Positions 37,363 through 49,669 of a stretch of 64,000 nt of DNA are shown piece by piece (the first letter of the stretch is position 1; every line of letters starts with the position of its first letter). Under the pieces are notes generated by a model that was not told the origin of the DNA, made no database searches, and saw only the letters and a list, made by a program, of their open reading frames with translations. This stretch comes from Coriaria nepalensis (taxonomy: Eukaryota; Streptophyta; Magnoliopsida; Cucurbitales; Coriariaceae). The DNA is taken from positions 1,684,001-1,748,000 of the forward strand of contig CP114483.1 in assembly GCA_027186245.1 (NCBI GenBank), read 5' to 3'. The translations under genes were made by a program, and so were the position numbers.

Positions 37363-37686
37363 GTAAGTGCAAACAGAGGTCTAATAGTTGTAATACAATT
37401 TTCAGATTTTATCTCATTTATAAAATGATTGTGAAGTTTGTAATTGTCAATGAAGAGAAAAGATAGAAGAAGATATATCTATATATATATATATATATAT
37501 ATAGAAAAATAAAGAGTATCTGTTGATTATGTGCTGGAATTGAGCTTGAGGACATGATTTTGTGTAATTATGATATAACTTGGATTCCTACTTATGAAAT
37601 GGAGAAAGATGGAGAACAGAATGTTAGTATGTGTAGATATAATATAATTAAGTAATTGTATGACATGAAATGCAGCACTTGAAGTA
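37363..37686. other. AT-rich spacer
   Basis: Contains a TA microsatellite at 37478-37502. No gene seen. Confidence 0.5.
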
Positions 37687-37759
37687 GCCCGTCTAGCTCA
37701 GTTGGTAGAGCGCAAGGCTCTTAACCTTGTGGTCGTGGGTTCGAGCCCCACGGTGGGCG
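37687..37759 (+). tRNA. tRNA-Lys (anticodon CTT)
   Basis: A 73-base cloverleaf. The acceptor stem pairs GCCCGTC... with ...GGGCG, the D-loop arm has TAGCTCAGTTGG (A box), the anticodon loop is CTCTTAA with anticodon CTT at 37720-37722, and the T arm has GGTTCGAGCC (B box). No intron. A T-run soon after the 3' end is a Pol III terminator. Fully consistent with a functional gene. Confidence 0.97.
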
Positions 37760-38090
37760 TGTCTCGATTTTTTACTTTCTTTTTAAACTTGTGGGGTTAA
37801 TTTGTATTTTTACCATTCCTCATGGACTGAGATGAAATTATCATATATTTATTTATTATTATGACTTTTCCTTGGTGTGGCTTTTGGTTGGATGGATGGG
37901 ACTTGGGAGAAGACGAATGTAAAAAAAGTTGAAGGTAGACCAAATTTCCGAGGGAGAATAAAAAAAAAGAAAAAAAAAGTATTCTGCAATTCACGTCAGA
38001 CGGAGGAGGTTGATTAAGGGCCCACCGGGGAAAAAAAATAAAACCAGTCAGTACTGTTTGTACAGTTCGGTCTTTGTTTAAAGACTTTTA

Positions 38091-38172
38091 GAGAGAAGAG
38101 AGAAGAGAGAGAAGAGAGAGAAGAGAGAGAAGAGAGAGAAGAGAGAGAAGAGAGAGAAGAGAGAGAAGAGAG
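38091..38172. repeat. purine minisatellite (GAGAGAA units)
   Basis: About ten head-to-tail copies of a 9-base AGAGAGAAG unit, entirely purine on the plus strand. Such polypurine mirror repeats can form triplex DNA. Confidence 0.9.
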
Positions 38173-38746
38173 CCATGACTTGCCCATGTGCATCTTCGTC
38201 TGTTTCAATGGAGTAGAGAAGAAAAACATTTTATCTTCATTTGTATTATTCTTCTTCTTCAATTCTTTCTTAATTGACTTTAATCTTAACTGTATTACGA
38301 AAACAATACGCATTAATTAACGTTATCTTCACGGCAATTTTGATGTTTACACAAAAGAGTCACGATTTCAGTAATGTAAGAAATCGTAATCAGCATTTCA
38401 ATAATTAAATAAATATTTAAATAAATAAATAAATAATTAAATAAATAATTAATTAAATAAATAAATAATTTAAAAATATGTGCTCCAAAGAAAAATAAAA
38501 TGGAAAGAAATTATATCCATATAAAATAATATCATTTTCATGGACTTCTTCGGTTTCAGATCCCTGTGCCCTAACAATTTCAAGCAAGTTTGTTTTTAGT
38601 AACTGGAGGGGGTCAAGTGTACATACAGTGTTTGTATACGATAAAATAAAGCTTAGGATTTTTCGGGTCCATATGCGCGTGGATATGTATCCACTCGATC
38701 GATACACGTGTGTGGTGGAAATCATCACAGTCGCACCTCCACGGCA

Positions 38747-38754
38747 CTATAAAT
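38747..38754 (+). promoter_or_regulatory. metallothionein TATA box with upstream G-box
   Basis: CTATAAAT lies about 105 bases before the start codon. A G-box CACGTG at 38705-38710 is 40 bases upstream, a common ABA- or light-linked bZIP/bHLH site. The TATA match is strong; the G-box role is inferred. Confidence 0.7.
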
Positions 38755-38855
38755 GGTGGCTATGGCTTCCCCCTTTTGAACTCGTCCTACCTCAAAATCT
38801 CTCAATTCATCATACTTATCCTCTCTCCTTGTTTAGTTTTCATCATCCCTGAATC

Positions 38856-39293
38856 ATGTCTTGCTGTAGCGGTAACTGTGGCTGTGGCTCTGCCTGCAAG
38901 TGTGGCAGCGGCTGTGGAGGGTAACAATCCCCCCCCAACTGTTTGTTTCCCGAGAAAAAAATTAATAAATATGAAATCTCGCACTTTCTCTTCATTTTTC
39001 CTTACAATCATGAATTTAATTTGTTAATCGTACAGATGCAAGATGTATCCTGACATGAGCTACGCAGAGAGCTCAACGGCCGAGACTCTTATTGTCGGAG
39101 TTGCTCCTAAGAATGTGTACGTTTTTTATTTTTTAATTTTCCTGCTGATTTTCCCGAGAAAATTATACAATCTTAAACTTTACGAGTTGTTTTTGGCAGG
39201 CACTTTGACGGAGCTGAGATGAGCGTCGTGGCAGAGAACGGAGGCTGCAAGTGCGGATCTAACTGCACCTGCGATCCATGCAATTGCAAATGA
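38856..39293 (+). CDS. MT2: type 2 metallothionein
   Basis: Small Cys-rich metal-binding protein (Cu, Zn) of the cytosol. Three exons: 38856-38920, 39036-39116, 39200-39293; 79 aa. The N-terminal domain [20 protein letters not shown] has the type 2 CC start, with CxC and CxxC patterns. A Cys-free spacer ([19 protein letters not shown]) follows, then a C-terminal domain [15 protein letters not shown]. The length and the 8+6 type Cys layout are standard. Most plant MT2 genes have one intron; a second one here, in the spacer, is worth noting. The GG/A split codon and GT/G split codon both restore frame. Confidence 0.95.
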
Positions 39294-40690
39294 GAGCTAT
39301 TAGCTTCTTCGTTCTCAAAATAGAAGGCCTTCTCATATCATAAATAATTATGCTATAAAAAAAAGAAAAAAAAAAAAAAAAAAAGAAGATTAGGAATGTA
39401 AGAAGGAGAGGTATTCAGACAATAAAGGGTAGCATATGTGGCGGCGTGAATTAGTTAGCCTAGCCATGGCTGCTTCAGCTTGGTGTTCTTATGACTATTT
39501 GTCCATGCCTTGCTTCAGCTTGATGTTCTTATGACCTATTTGTGTATGTAATCTGTGTGATTCTTCAATTATGAAGTAAAATGAAGGCCCTTTCTTATAT
39601 ATATATATATATCTGCACTGTCTCCTTTTGTTTTTTTTCTTCAACACCATTCCATTCTATATTTTCAGGTTGACATACATACTTAGCCGATTTGAATGGG
39701 ATGTGATTAAACTTCAAAAACCATTTTAACTGATATCTTAATCCGTATTTATCATGGACTAATTGGTACCGACCCGACCACCAGGTCTTCTAGGGCTTCC
39801 AATAATCATTACTCCATCTGACCTGTCAATCAATAATTACTTTGTCGATTAATTATAATTTATCTAATTTCATGTGGGCCAGAACTGTAGGTGGATAACA
39901 AAAGTAGGAGGAGAGAGAGGTCATGGGCTTTCTGTAATTCAATATTGTAGAGGGCCCCGAACTTTTGTAGTGGCCCAATGAAGGATCCAAAAGCTTGGTA
40001 GATCATCATGTTCGTTGCCCGACTTCGACAATGTTCGTTAACCGATTCGTTCGTGTATATGACGATTGCAATGCAAGGTCAGTCGAACTATTGATTTTGG
40101 CCCAAAAAAAATCGAAACCGTAATTGGCCACCTTATTCGACACGTCGTTTCTCATCGAGAAATATCTAATTGCGATTTGCGAGAAGTAAACCAACCATAA
40201 ACGACTTAACATTACTAGCAGTTCGATAAATCGTAGCTAACACATGTCGGGTTAACTAGATTCAAGTGGAATAGTTTCAAAATTTCAATCAAACCGTACA
40301 CCGTTAATCCGTCTCAAGTGATTTGACTCTCCGGCCAACATTATTAATATTACCATAAACGTAAACCCCCCGCGCGCTTTTAATATTTTTATTAGTTAAA
40401 AAGTATCCGCCTTTCCTAAAAACACAAACCCCACTTAAAACCCAACCGTTGATTCCAATCGAACGGTCCACAAACCCCCCCCCCCCCCCCCACCCAAGCG
40501 TCAATCCCACGGCTCCAACAATGCTCCGTCTTTAACGTGGAAAGCTAGAGTGCCGTTTGAGGTTCAAACTCTTGGGTCCTCAAACGTTTATGTAGACGGA
40601 GCCGTTAGGGGACTGTTCCATATAGGGTTTTCTTTCTTTGTAAGGTTTCGGTAACGGTAGTTAACGGAGACGTCGGTGCGGTACTTACAT
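39294..40690. other. metallothionein 3' UTR and MYB3R upstream region
   Basis: 3' UTR of the metallothionein to about 39600 (TA repeat 39598-39612). A long C-run occurs at 40477-40491. The last 250 bases hold a cluster of AACGG motifs listed separately. No other gene seen. Confidence 0.5.
40446..40667 (+). promoter_or_regulatory. cluster of six AACGG (MSA-core) motifs before MYB3R
   Basis: AACGG or its complement CCGTT occurs at 40446, 40462, 40553, 40602, 40653 and 40663. This pentamer is the core of the mitosis-specific activator element bound by three-repeat MYBs. The last two are ten bases apart, one helical turn. Flanks match the longer MSA consensus only partly. Autoregulation is inference. 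Confidence 0.5.
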
Positions 40691-40912
40691 ATTCGTTGTG
40701 TATACAATTTTCGAGACCTCCCTTCATTCGTTTTTTTTCTTTTTTCCTAATATTTATTTGCTTTCTACATCCTCTCTCTCTCTCTCTCCTGTCTTTCTCT
40801 CTCTGGGTTTCAACGGGCGAGGATTTTTTCGAAACCAGAAAAGCTCTTTCTGGTTCTTCTTCTCACAGAGAGAGGTCTCTTGGTCGTTTATTTAATTCGC
40901 GGTTTATTCCAT

Positions 40913-41322
40913 ATGAGCTCGCCTGCGATTCCCGCCACTTCTATACATCAGGAGGTACTTTTTTTTTTTCCCTTTCAGAGAATTTTTCGGTTTTCTTCAC
41001 TGGTTTTTGTTTATCTCGCAATTTATTTTTGATTCGACTTGCTTCTGATTTGCACATAATTTATTAGTTCCTCTTTTTTGTTACTGAAAAACCCTAGAAT
41101 AGAGTCGTTATCAGATTTAATTTCGGTTCTTGCTGAATAATGATTGATCTGATGACTGGTTCTAAGATCTGGTTATGGTTTTAAGCTGTTGAGGTGGGAA
41201 GAATTTTCGACAATAGTAGGGTCTCAGGTTTTTTAGTGGTTGAGATTTCGTTTGAGAATTATTTATATAAATATTAATCATATCCTTCTTTTATTTGTTA
41301 GGATTTTGAGGCTTGGAGATGA
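40913..41322 (+). other. upstream ORF in the MYB3R leader, split by a leader intron
   Basis: The probable leader exon ends at 40954 (GGAG/GTAC) and resumes after the AG at 41300-41301. Spliced, an ATG at 40913 reads 20 codons (MSSPAIPATSIHQE, then DFEAWR) to a TGA ending 12 bases before the main ATG. Without splicing the frame differs. Whether transcription starts upstream of 40913 is likely but not proven. Confidence 0.5.
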
Positions 41323-41334
41323 TTATAGAAGCAG

Positions 41335-43823
41335 ATGGCAGAGGAGTGTTGTCTTGAGAATAAGCAAACGACGGAAGCTTCTAGCTCATCTGTATCAGAA
41401 GGTGACGCCAGTGCAATTGTCAAATCCCCCGGAATATGTAGCCCAGCATCAGCATCCCCTTCTAATAGGTATTGTTAAGAATTCTTACTACTTTTTGTGT
41501 TTTGTTATTGGCATCAGTATTTGTATTGTGCTATGTACAAGTACGGATAATTTTGTTGGAGATTAAGGTGGAAATTTATTGGGATCATTCTTAAAAAAAA
41601 AGTTGAGGAAAGTCAGCTTAATTGTGTGTATTTTGACTGCGCAGGAGGACTAGTGGCCCTATTCGGCGGGCAAAGGGTGGTTGGACGCCAGAGGAGGTAT
41701 TCTAGCTATACCTGTATTATTTTTTTGGTTCCAGTATTTATTACTATAGACATATTTCAAAGGTTTCGCAATGGCATGTTGGGTAAATCCAAGTTAGCGA
41801 CTTGCTCATAAAATTTAGAAATAAGTATATAAGTAGTCTGTATCTTGGCTCAATTACCAGGTTATTTGATTGTCTACAGGATGAGACATTAAGGAATGCT
41901 GTTGCAGCTTTTAAGGGGAAGAGCTGGAAAAAAATAGGTTTCTCACTTTCCTGAGTTTACCCTCCTTTTTTGATTAAATTTTAATGTTTTATTGCCTCCA
42001 TAGACTTTCTGGCTGTGACTGATTCATTGGTTATATGCAATTGGATGCAGCTGAGTTTTTCCCTTATAGATCAGAAGTGCAATGTCTGCATAGATGGCAG
42101 AAGGTTCTCAATCCAGAACTCATCAAAGGACCATGGACTCAAGAGGTAGGCACTTAGCATTTACTTTCTAAATGCTATTCTTCTTTCATGCAAGTTTCGT
42201 ATTGAGGTAAATATTTTTGTTCTTGTCTGGTTAATAGGAGGACGATAAAATTGTTGACCTGGTATCCAGATATGGGCCAACAAAATGGTCTCTGATTGCC
42301 AAGTCTTTGCCTGGTCGCATTGGGAAGCAGTGCAGAGAAAGGTATGCTCTTATGTGGACCTTTCTACTGATTTTTCTTGGATATGTAATAATGACTTTTT
42401 TTTTCCTTCATGTCTCAAAGTATGGTTCTATGGTGCACTCAAACGTTACGATTCTTGGATTCTTTAATTCCTTGTTCTGATGTTTGGTCATGATTATAAA
42501 TCTTTAACTAACAGAAACGATACTTATGATAAAATTATTTCTGATTCAGGTGGCACAATCATTTGAATCCGGATATAAAGAGGGTAGCTTGGACAACGGA
42601 GGAGGAAGTGGCCCTCATTAATGCCCATCAGATACATGGAAACCAATGGGCTAAAATAGCTAAGGTCTTACACGGAAGGTATCTTGTTTACTTTTTTATT
42701 TTTCCCTTTAAATGGAACATGCTAGAATGACTATATGTTAAAGTTAGACAAACAGCCATTTATGTCTAGGCTTTAAACCTCTTTGTGCAGGACTGATAAT
42801 GCTATAAAGAACCACTGGAATAGCTCCATGAAAAAGAAATTGGATTTCTATTTGGCTACTGGGAAACTTCCAGCGGTTGCTAAGAGCAGTCCTCAGAATG
42901 GTGTCAGAAATATGAACAAAACCAGTGCAACTAAAAAATCATCAGAGTCAACTGCACAAACATTGTTGGAGAATGTAGATGCCAATCGTTTGGAAGAAGA
43001 TATAAAGGACCAGCTAGAATCTTCTGCAGCAATTCGAGATGTTGCTGGTTCTTCAAGTGCTCTTCTTAGTGAGTCTGCTGATTCTGAAGGTGTTGAATGC
43101 CGGCTGGGGTCTTCTAACATGGATCATCCTAGTTGCAGTAATTCAGATTCAGCACAAAAGTTAGAGAATGGTGGAAACAACTGTGAATTAATAGATGATG
43201 ACAATAAGGTGACTAGAACACCTTTGAGATTTGAGTCTCCGACATTTGGTTCGTTGCATTATGAGCCACCACAATTAGGCAGTTATCTTCAAATACATTC
43301 AGAATATTTCGCTATGAAGCGATTGCAGAGTGAACACAACTATAGTCCTTTTAGATCTCCAATTAGATACTTCACTCCACCTTGCGTGAAGGGCACCAAC
43401 ATCGGCCTACAGAGTCCGGAATCCATATTGAAAATGGCTGCTAGGAGTTACCCCAATACTCCATCCATATTTCGAAAAAGAAGGACAGAGGCTCAAAACC
43501 ATCTTTCTAATAGTAAGAGGTGGAAGGTAGATGAATGTGACGAAGAAGGAAGAATAAAAAATAGTTGTGAAATACTGGAATCTGAAGATGGAAATGGTTG
43601 TCAAAGTAATGGTGCTGTTGGAACTTATGGCAAAACTTGTAATGCATCTCCTCCATACCGGTTAAAATCGAAAAGAACTTCCATTTTCAGGTCTGTGGAG
43701 AAACAACTGGAGTTTTCATTTGACAAAGAAAAGAACGAGGGTGATAACAAGCCAATGGAAACAACACAGACTTCTTCTACAACCGAGGATTGCTCGCCGG
43801 GAACAAAGACAGGGATAACTTAG
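41335..43823 (+). CDS. MYB3R: three-repeat MYB transcription factor (MYB3R)
   Basis: Cell-cycle transcription factor that binds MSA elements of G2/M genes. Seven coding exons: 41335-41468, 41645-41696, 41880-41937, 42051-42145, 42238-42341, 42550-42678, 42791-43823; 534 aa. Three MYB repeats between about residues 55 and 205: R1 GGWTPEEDETL ending CLHRWQKVL, R2 KGPWTQEEDDKIV ending CRERWHNHL, R3 RVAWTTEEEVALI ending AIKNHWNSSM. Downstream conserved blocks SILKMAARSYPNTPSIFRKR and KRTSIFRSVEKQLEFSF are typical of MYB3R proteins. The moderate length and missing long C-terminal activation domain fit the MYB3R3/MYB3R5 (repressor-type) group; that is inference. A 3' UTR intron is possible (GTAAGT at 43834 to the AG near 44433). 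Confidence 0.94.
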
Positions 43824-44667
43824 AGCTTGAAACTGTAAGTTTCTAATAACTAATGTTATTTTAGTTCTTTCGAGTTCTTGATTTCACTATTACAGTTTAA
43901 TACTTGAAACACAAACTAGTCGTTTATATTTTATTGGAGTAAAAACTGAATTCAGCAACAGCCAACCAAATGAATCTATTTGTCAGAGTGACAACTCTAT
44001 ATTTTTTTCCTTGTTCTTTTAATTTTCGATTGAAGGATCTTTAAGGAATCGCAAGTACATGAACTGCATGAAATGCTTCTTGATTAATGGCTCTCTTGGA
44101 ACAGAATAGAAACATTTATGAATAACATTAAATGTTTACAGTTTTATTGCTTCCACTGCTGCAAGTAATGTTGGTTTTATGTTTTGTTAAGGTTAAGCAT
44201 TATCCGTTTCTTTTTCTTTTTTTCCCATATTTCCTAGTTTCAGTGGCATGATCGTTTCACTGCATCATTCTTGGTCCTAGTTGTAGTTCCTTTCAAACTC
44301 GAATATTTTACGTTATCATCCTCCTGATTCTTAGTCAGCTAGGTCACAATGAAGCCCTTGTTATTGTAGATTGCATGAAACTTAGAGATGCAAAACTTCT
44401 TATTCATCTTCTTTTCCTTGTTTTTTAATACAGGGATACAAAGAATGAAGATACATTTGAAGTTTGGTTTGACGTCTGCTTACGCAAAAAGATGAGCAGA
44501 GATGTTCAGAATGAACACGCGTCTTCCTGATATACTTTCGGCAGCTTGTTTTTCTGTGCTTACTAGGACCATTTTTTTTATGACACACTATGACCAGATA
44601 TCCAAGATCAGTTTCTGGTATGTGAATTAATAGGAAATAAGGAGAGAAGAAGAAGATAGGTTTCCAT
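43824..44667. other. MYB3R 3' region
   Basis: Probable 3' UTR with a possible intron; no other gene. It ends where homology to the second duplication unit begins. Confidence 0.5.
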
Positions 44668-45488
44668 TGATCTGTACAGAAACTTTTAGCACTTGACAAG
44701 AGAATGAAATGTTGTTTTAAAAAGTTGGTTCGCTTGCGTGTTCATTTTTGCTTACTTTTGTATGTAAAACGTATAGGATGCAGCGTATGCTGACCAGTAG
44801 AGCTTATCATCTTTCTTTCTCAAATGGTGGAAACAAAATTTGAACACACTGATTAACGGGCAAAAAACAAAGAAAGGGAACTGTGGGACCCACTCTCCCT
44901 CTAACTACCGCTAGCAACGTTCGGATCCATGAAACAGAATCTTTCGGTTCCTGTTCTGAAGTTGGGTTTGGGCCTAGTGATCTGAATTTCAGTTGGGCTT
45001 CTCAGTCAATTCTAAGTTTGACTGTATTGGGCCAGACCCAATAATAGTTCACCATCATCACTTATCACTATGCTCGTTTGTTTGTTGAAACCATTACAGG
45101 AAGTTACTTGAAGACCATTCAATACGAGTATCCAGGGTGACTGTTCTTTTTGATGTTTGAACCAATCTGAAATTAAAAATAATAATAATAAAAGAAATTA
45201 AAAATATACAACCTCCTATTAAGACCACAAATTCAGAAGTAGTAAATAATTAAGTTGAAGTATATAAATGATTACTACTCCTCCAGCGAAGAAACCGTCA
45301 CTGTCATTTTGGCTTCACACCATGCATGCATGCATTAATGGCGGATTTTTTTCTTCTCTGTATTCATTTTCTGGCGTTTCTTTTTTTCTCAAATGGAGAT
45401 GCTTTTCACTAAACATGCGTTATGAAACTGGGTCGCTGGCGTGTGTATTACTTTAATTTTTCACCAAATTTGTAATTGTTAGAGATCA

Positions 45489-45530
45489 GGGGGGTGGGGC
45501 GGGGGGGGGGGAGGGGAGGGGAGGGGAGGG
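45489..45530 (+). repeat. G-rich tract in unit A
   Basis: Long G runs with GGGGA repeats, strongly quadruplex-prone. The homologous place in unit B (near 52464) has only a short G-rich remnant. Confidence 0.85.
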
Positions 45531-47770
45531 TGAGTACTTAAATTGCGATTCAACCCTGAATTTTGACTAATTACCTTTTTTGCACTCACATTTTCTATTT
45601 TGTCCCAAATCGATCGAAAATTTCTTGCTTGCACAAAGAAACGTTAAATAACATTAAAAAAAAATTTCAAATATTCAATCTCTGAGAATATCATTGTTCT
45701 TCATAAGAATGGAGGGGAAAGGAAAAAAAATGAGGCCTCAAATGGGAAATATGGTAAGATATGGGGATTAAGGTATAAAATGTAAGAAAGAAAAATGAAA
45801 GGGAAACTTACACTTGGCCTTGGACTTTTGGATCAGAGTGAGTGTACGTACCTACTACTGCCATGGCTTGAAGAATGACGCCGCACGTGTGGCCCAGACA
45901 AGGTTTTGCATGTTTGATTATAAAAACGGGTATTATGGTAGCCTTCGACTTCACCCATTTTGAGAGAAATCAATCTTCGATAAAATTTACTCTCTTTCTA
46001 TCTATACTTAGAATCTAGTTAATGGTGATAATCTCAGAGTTGATCACTACTACTAATCAAGAGAATAGTAGAGAAAATCCAGAGCAGGTCTTGGTGCCAT
46101 TGGCTAAACAACTGCAAGAAGGTTGCTCTGATCTCTTGCTAGGGGAGAAGAAACTGTGTGTCACTATCACAAATCTTCAAGTCAAAGCTGCTTCTTTTAA
46201 TACCTCTGCATATTAATGATTTATACGTACGAGGTTGTATATAATATATCCGATCCGATCCAGATTGGTGGATAGGTATTACCGTAGGAAATGAAAGGAA
46301 AGAATTTGTCCATTGACTAATGATAAATTACAAATGAAATGAAAGAATTTGCTGGTTATTAGGCTACGTCGATTGAGAAGTGTCTTTAGTTGTTTCCATT
46401 TTTAAAGTGTTTTGCATCCGATTTTTTTTTTTTTTTTGGTATATATATATGTATATAAGATAATTCCTAAAGTGGGGCTCGTCCTGTCTTGCATCTAGGA
46501 AGGGTCGGACATCTCTCACCCTTTTATGCTGTTGTTTCACCTGGAGAGGAACTTCGGGCGGAGGGTGGAGCAAAGGCGGAGAGGAGAAGGGACTCGTGCC
46601 GGCGATGACTGGTTGAGCTTGAGAGGTGACGGGCCAGCAAAGGATGGGTGGCGAACGGACGGACTTGAGAAGGGATGGGCGACGGAGATCTGAGTAGCGG
46701 CTTTCTTCTCTTTTCCCTTCCACTGGTTCACGATCTGTGTTTTCTTTTTATTTTTTATTTTTAATTTAAACTACATGTCGGACAGCCGAAAAAATTGATT
46801 GTATTAGATCCCAAATCCGATTGATTTTTTTATAATTATTATTCAACTCATATCCGAGTACGGATTTTTCGCAAATCCCTAAGTGATAGTGCCACCTTCT
46901 CTGCTCGATAAAGATATGCCCCTCGTTAAAATATCAAAAAGCAATCTCATACTTATCTTCTTATTCCTCAGCTATGCTCTTTGCATTCCTCAGGCTAAGG
47001 ATATCTTAATCAACCTCAACCTCAACCTCGATAACCTTATGGTCTAATCTACTCAGCTGCACAAACGTATTAGCTTTAGCAACCTTATACCATTATCCCA
47101 CAAGCCCGAGACATTGAGTCTAAGGCTGGTCTTATCTTTGGGTTACCCACTTATTTGACTCCCCCATCTTGAACTAAGAGAGGCCAGGACCTTGGCCCAA
47201 CACCTTTCATACAATGCCTTAGATTTGAGGAACCCGGATCAATCTCATCTTCAGTTTGCGGTGGCAATATAGCCCTTACATTAAATCTCTTTGATTGTTA
47301 CCGACCCTGAGGGTAAGTAGGAATATGGACATAGCACTATGCAATTGGATTGGGTATCATTTTCGTCGAGTTAATTAATAACTAATTATGTGGAAATTAG
47401 TTGGTTGATTAATTGGTATTCTTTATCTTTTCATTGCTACTGTATTAGGCATCGCGACGAAGAAAGAGATTTCCGTCAAATTTAGTGAGCGAAGCTTTAG
47501 TTTCCTTCGACCTCCCTACAGGTTGTCACAGTCTTGATGCTGAGGTTGACACGGTACACTACAAATCATTTCCTGATCAAGCACCTTACATACTCTTACC
47601 AATATTGCTAATGAATTTACAGATATTTTATATTAAGTATAGTTTAGATTTTTAGTACTTGATGATCATCTGCTTATTTGATCAATTCGCCTATACATAT
47701 GTTGTCTTTGTACATTGCTAATTAAGACTAGTGTCTCAAATAACAATTTGATTCTTTATGTTATTAAAAC

Positions 47771-48014
47771 TGTTAGAATTTTGAAGATGTTTAATGTCAA
47801 CTTCCACAATTTCAGTCGATGGAAAATGTTAGCTTGATAGCTTGTTATTTCCCTTATTTTCAACATTATTTTCAGCAAAGTAGTTTTACTTTTTTGTATA
47901 AATAGAAGCAAAAACTGCTTCAAGTAGTAAGCATTACAAAAGAATATTATCTCTGTTTTGTCTTCCAAAGCGAGCATTTTGCCTGTCTTCGCAACTCCTC
48001 CCAGTTTTCCAACA
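47771..48014 (+). repeat. left LTR
   Basis: 244 bases, TG...CA ends. Contains TATAAATA at about 47896-47904 as a possible promoter. Differs from the right LTR by about 17 substitutions, mostly transitions, and two length differences. Confidence 0.92.
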
Positions 48015-49397
48015 TGATATCAGAGCCCTATTCTTAAGGGACTAGTTTTTCCGCAAGAAGAGAGTTTACATGTTTTAGCAGCATTGAATGTGAAGAAGAT
48101 GGAGAGTGAAGATCCGGCCGAGAAACCATGAGCTTAAGAGTAGCCATGAGTTTCGGCGATACTTCCTGTCAACTTCTCGGACTACTATGAAGCCGAAGAT
48201 TGAAAAGAAACCAGATCCGATGTAGAAGAAGAAGACAGAGAGAAGCTACAACCAAGAGGCGACGAGCTCTAGTGACGCTTCCTGTCAACTTCCCGGATTG
48301 GTCAATCGAGGAGGTAGAGAATAGAAGGAAGGCGATTGTCCTCTGGTGAATCCATGGTCGCCGCTCCTCTGTAGCTCACGAAGAAGATAAAGGAGGAGTT
48401 GATATATAAAATGTATTTTTGAGTTTGTCTCAGGAATATGAAGAAAGTTGTGATGAAGAGATCCAGCGAGTTCCGACCGGTGGAGTAAGTAGATCCAACG
48501 GGATCCGACCACCAGAGTACGAGATCCAGTGAGATCCGAGAATGGCGAAGAAGATTGCAGCTATATGAAGATGTTGCCAATATTTGCCGAAGAGAAAGAA
48601 GGGGAAGATGCTAGAGTCGTCACCCTGAAGGGAAGGTTGCCATTGTTGCCGCCTGAAGCTCTCTACCATAGAAGCTATTTTCGTCTCGTGAAGGTGAAGA
48701 AGAGGTAGCGGAGAGAGAACGTGAGTGTGACATGTGAGACAAAAGCATAAAAATTGCTTGAAAGTAGGGATGTGGATATATTTCCCCGTGCTTTAAAATG
48801 ATGAAAGGCTAAAGTATAGCCTGAAAAAAGCTATCAATCATGCCAGCTAAAAGAAATTGACCCAAGTAAGGCTTTCATGCCCAACGGGTAGAAAAAAAAA
48901 AAGGAAAGGCAAACATGTCTTAAAGAAAATGAAAGACTAAAAGTAGAGCCTGAAAAGAGGGGTATAGGTACGTGCACCTAAAGAGCAAAAGCCGAAAAAA
49001 AGGAGGCTGAAAAATTATGGGCCAAAAGAAAAAAATTAGCACATTTTTTTGGCTCAAGGGCTAAAAAAAAATTAATTAAGCCCAAAGAAAAAAATGGACT
49101 GTCAATATAATTTTGGCCCAACAGAAAGAACCAAAATTTTAGTACATTAAAAGATAAAGAGTAATCGGGTAAGATACGGTTTTAGCATATGTTGATGGGG
49201 CCCAATGAGCACCCAGCTTGCTTTAATTGATTCGCTCAAAGTTACTCGAAATGAGTCCGAAAATTTTATTTTTGAACACACCTCCGGTGATTGAGGATGA
49301 AGATAAAGAAAATGAGATATTTCAACTCAAGGGGGAGATTGAACTCATAAGAATTTTAAAGAGTATTTGAAGTTGCACTAACACCTTTAAGGGGGAG

Positions 49398-49669
49398 TGT
49401 TAGAACTTTGAAGATATTTAATGTCAACTTCCACAATTTCAGTTGATGGAAAGTGTTAGCTTGATAGCTTGCCATTTCCCTTATTTTTAGCATTATTTTC
49501 AACAAAGTAGTTTTACTTTTTTGTATAAATAAAAGCAAAAACTGCTTCAAGTAGTAGTAAGCATTACATAAGAATATTGTCTCTGTTTTGTCTTCCGAAA
49601 CAGGCATTTTGCTTGTCTTCCGAAATGGGTATTTTGCTTGTCTTCGCAACTCCTCCCAGTTTTCCAACA
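49398..49669 (+). repeat. right LTR
   Basis: 272 bases; longer than the left LTR by a 3-base insertion and a roughly 25-base internal tandem copy of the CTTCCGAAA...TTTTGCTTGT segment near its end. Followed immediately by the AAAAC target duplication. Confidence 0.92.

Larger units (their letters stand above)
37760..38855. other. tRNA downstream region and metallothionein promoter
   Basis: Contains a Pol III T-run, a purine heptamer/octamer repeat at 38091-38172, an AAAT-rich stretch at 38395-38475 and the metallothionein promoter at the end. No gene seen. Confidence 0.5.
47771..49669 (+). mobile_element. non-autonomous Copia-type LTR retrotransposon
   Basis: 1899 bases bounded by a 5-base target duplication AAAAC (47766-47770 and 49670-49674). 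LTRs start TGTTAG and end CCAACA. Just inside the left LTR, TGATATCAGAGC (48015-48026) is one mismatch from the initiator-tRNA-Met primer site common in Copia elements; AAGGGGGAG (49389-49397) before the right LTR is the polypurine tract. The 1.38-kb interior has no gag, protease, integrase or reverse transcriptase, so the element would have needed proteins from elsewhere or is an internal deletion. Unit B has the empty site. Strand is taken from primer site to polypurine tract. Confidence 0.93.

Noticed and set aside
46364..46731. Minus-strand Pro/Ser-rich frames in unit A
   Set aside because: Overlapping frames of biased composition with no motif; probably chance.
47340..47770. Reading exon 6 in copy A as an independent gene
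   Set aside because: It is the duplicate of 55669-56098 including intron sequence, not a separate gene.
48285..48669. Minus-strand open frames inside the LTR element
   Set aside because: No similarity to gag, pol or other element proteins; they overlap each other in different frames.
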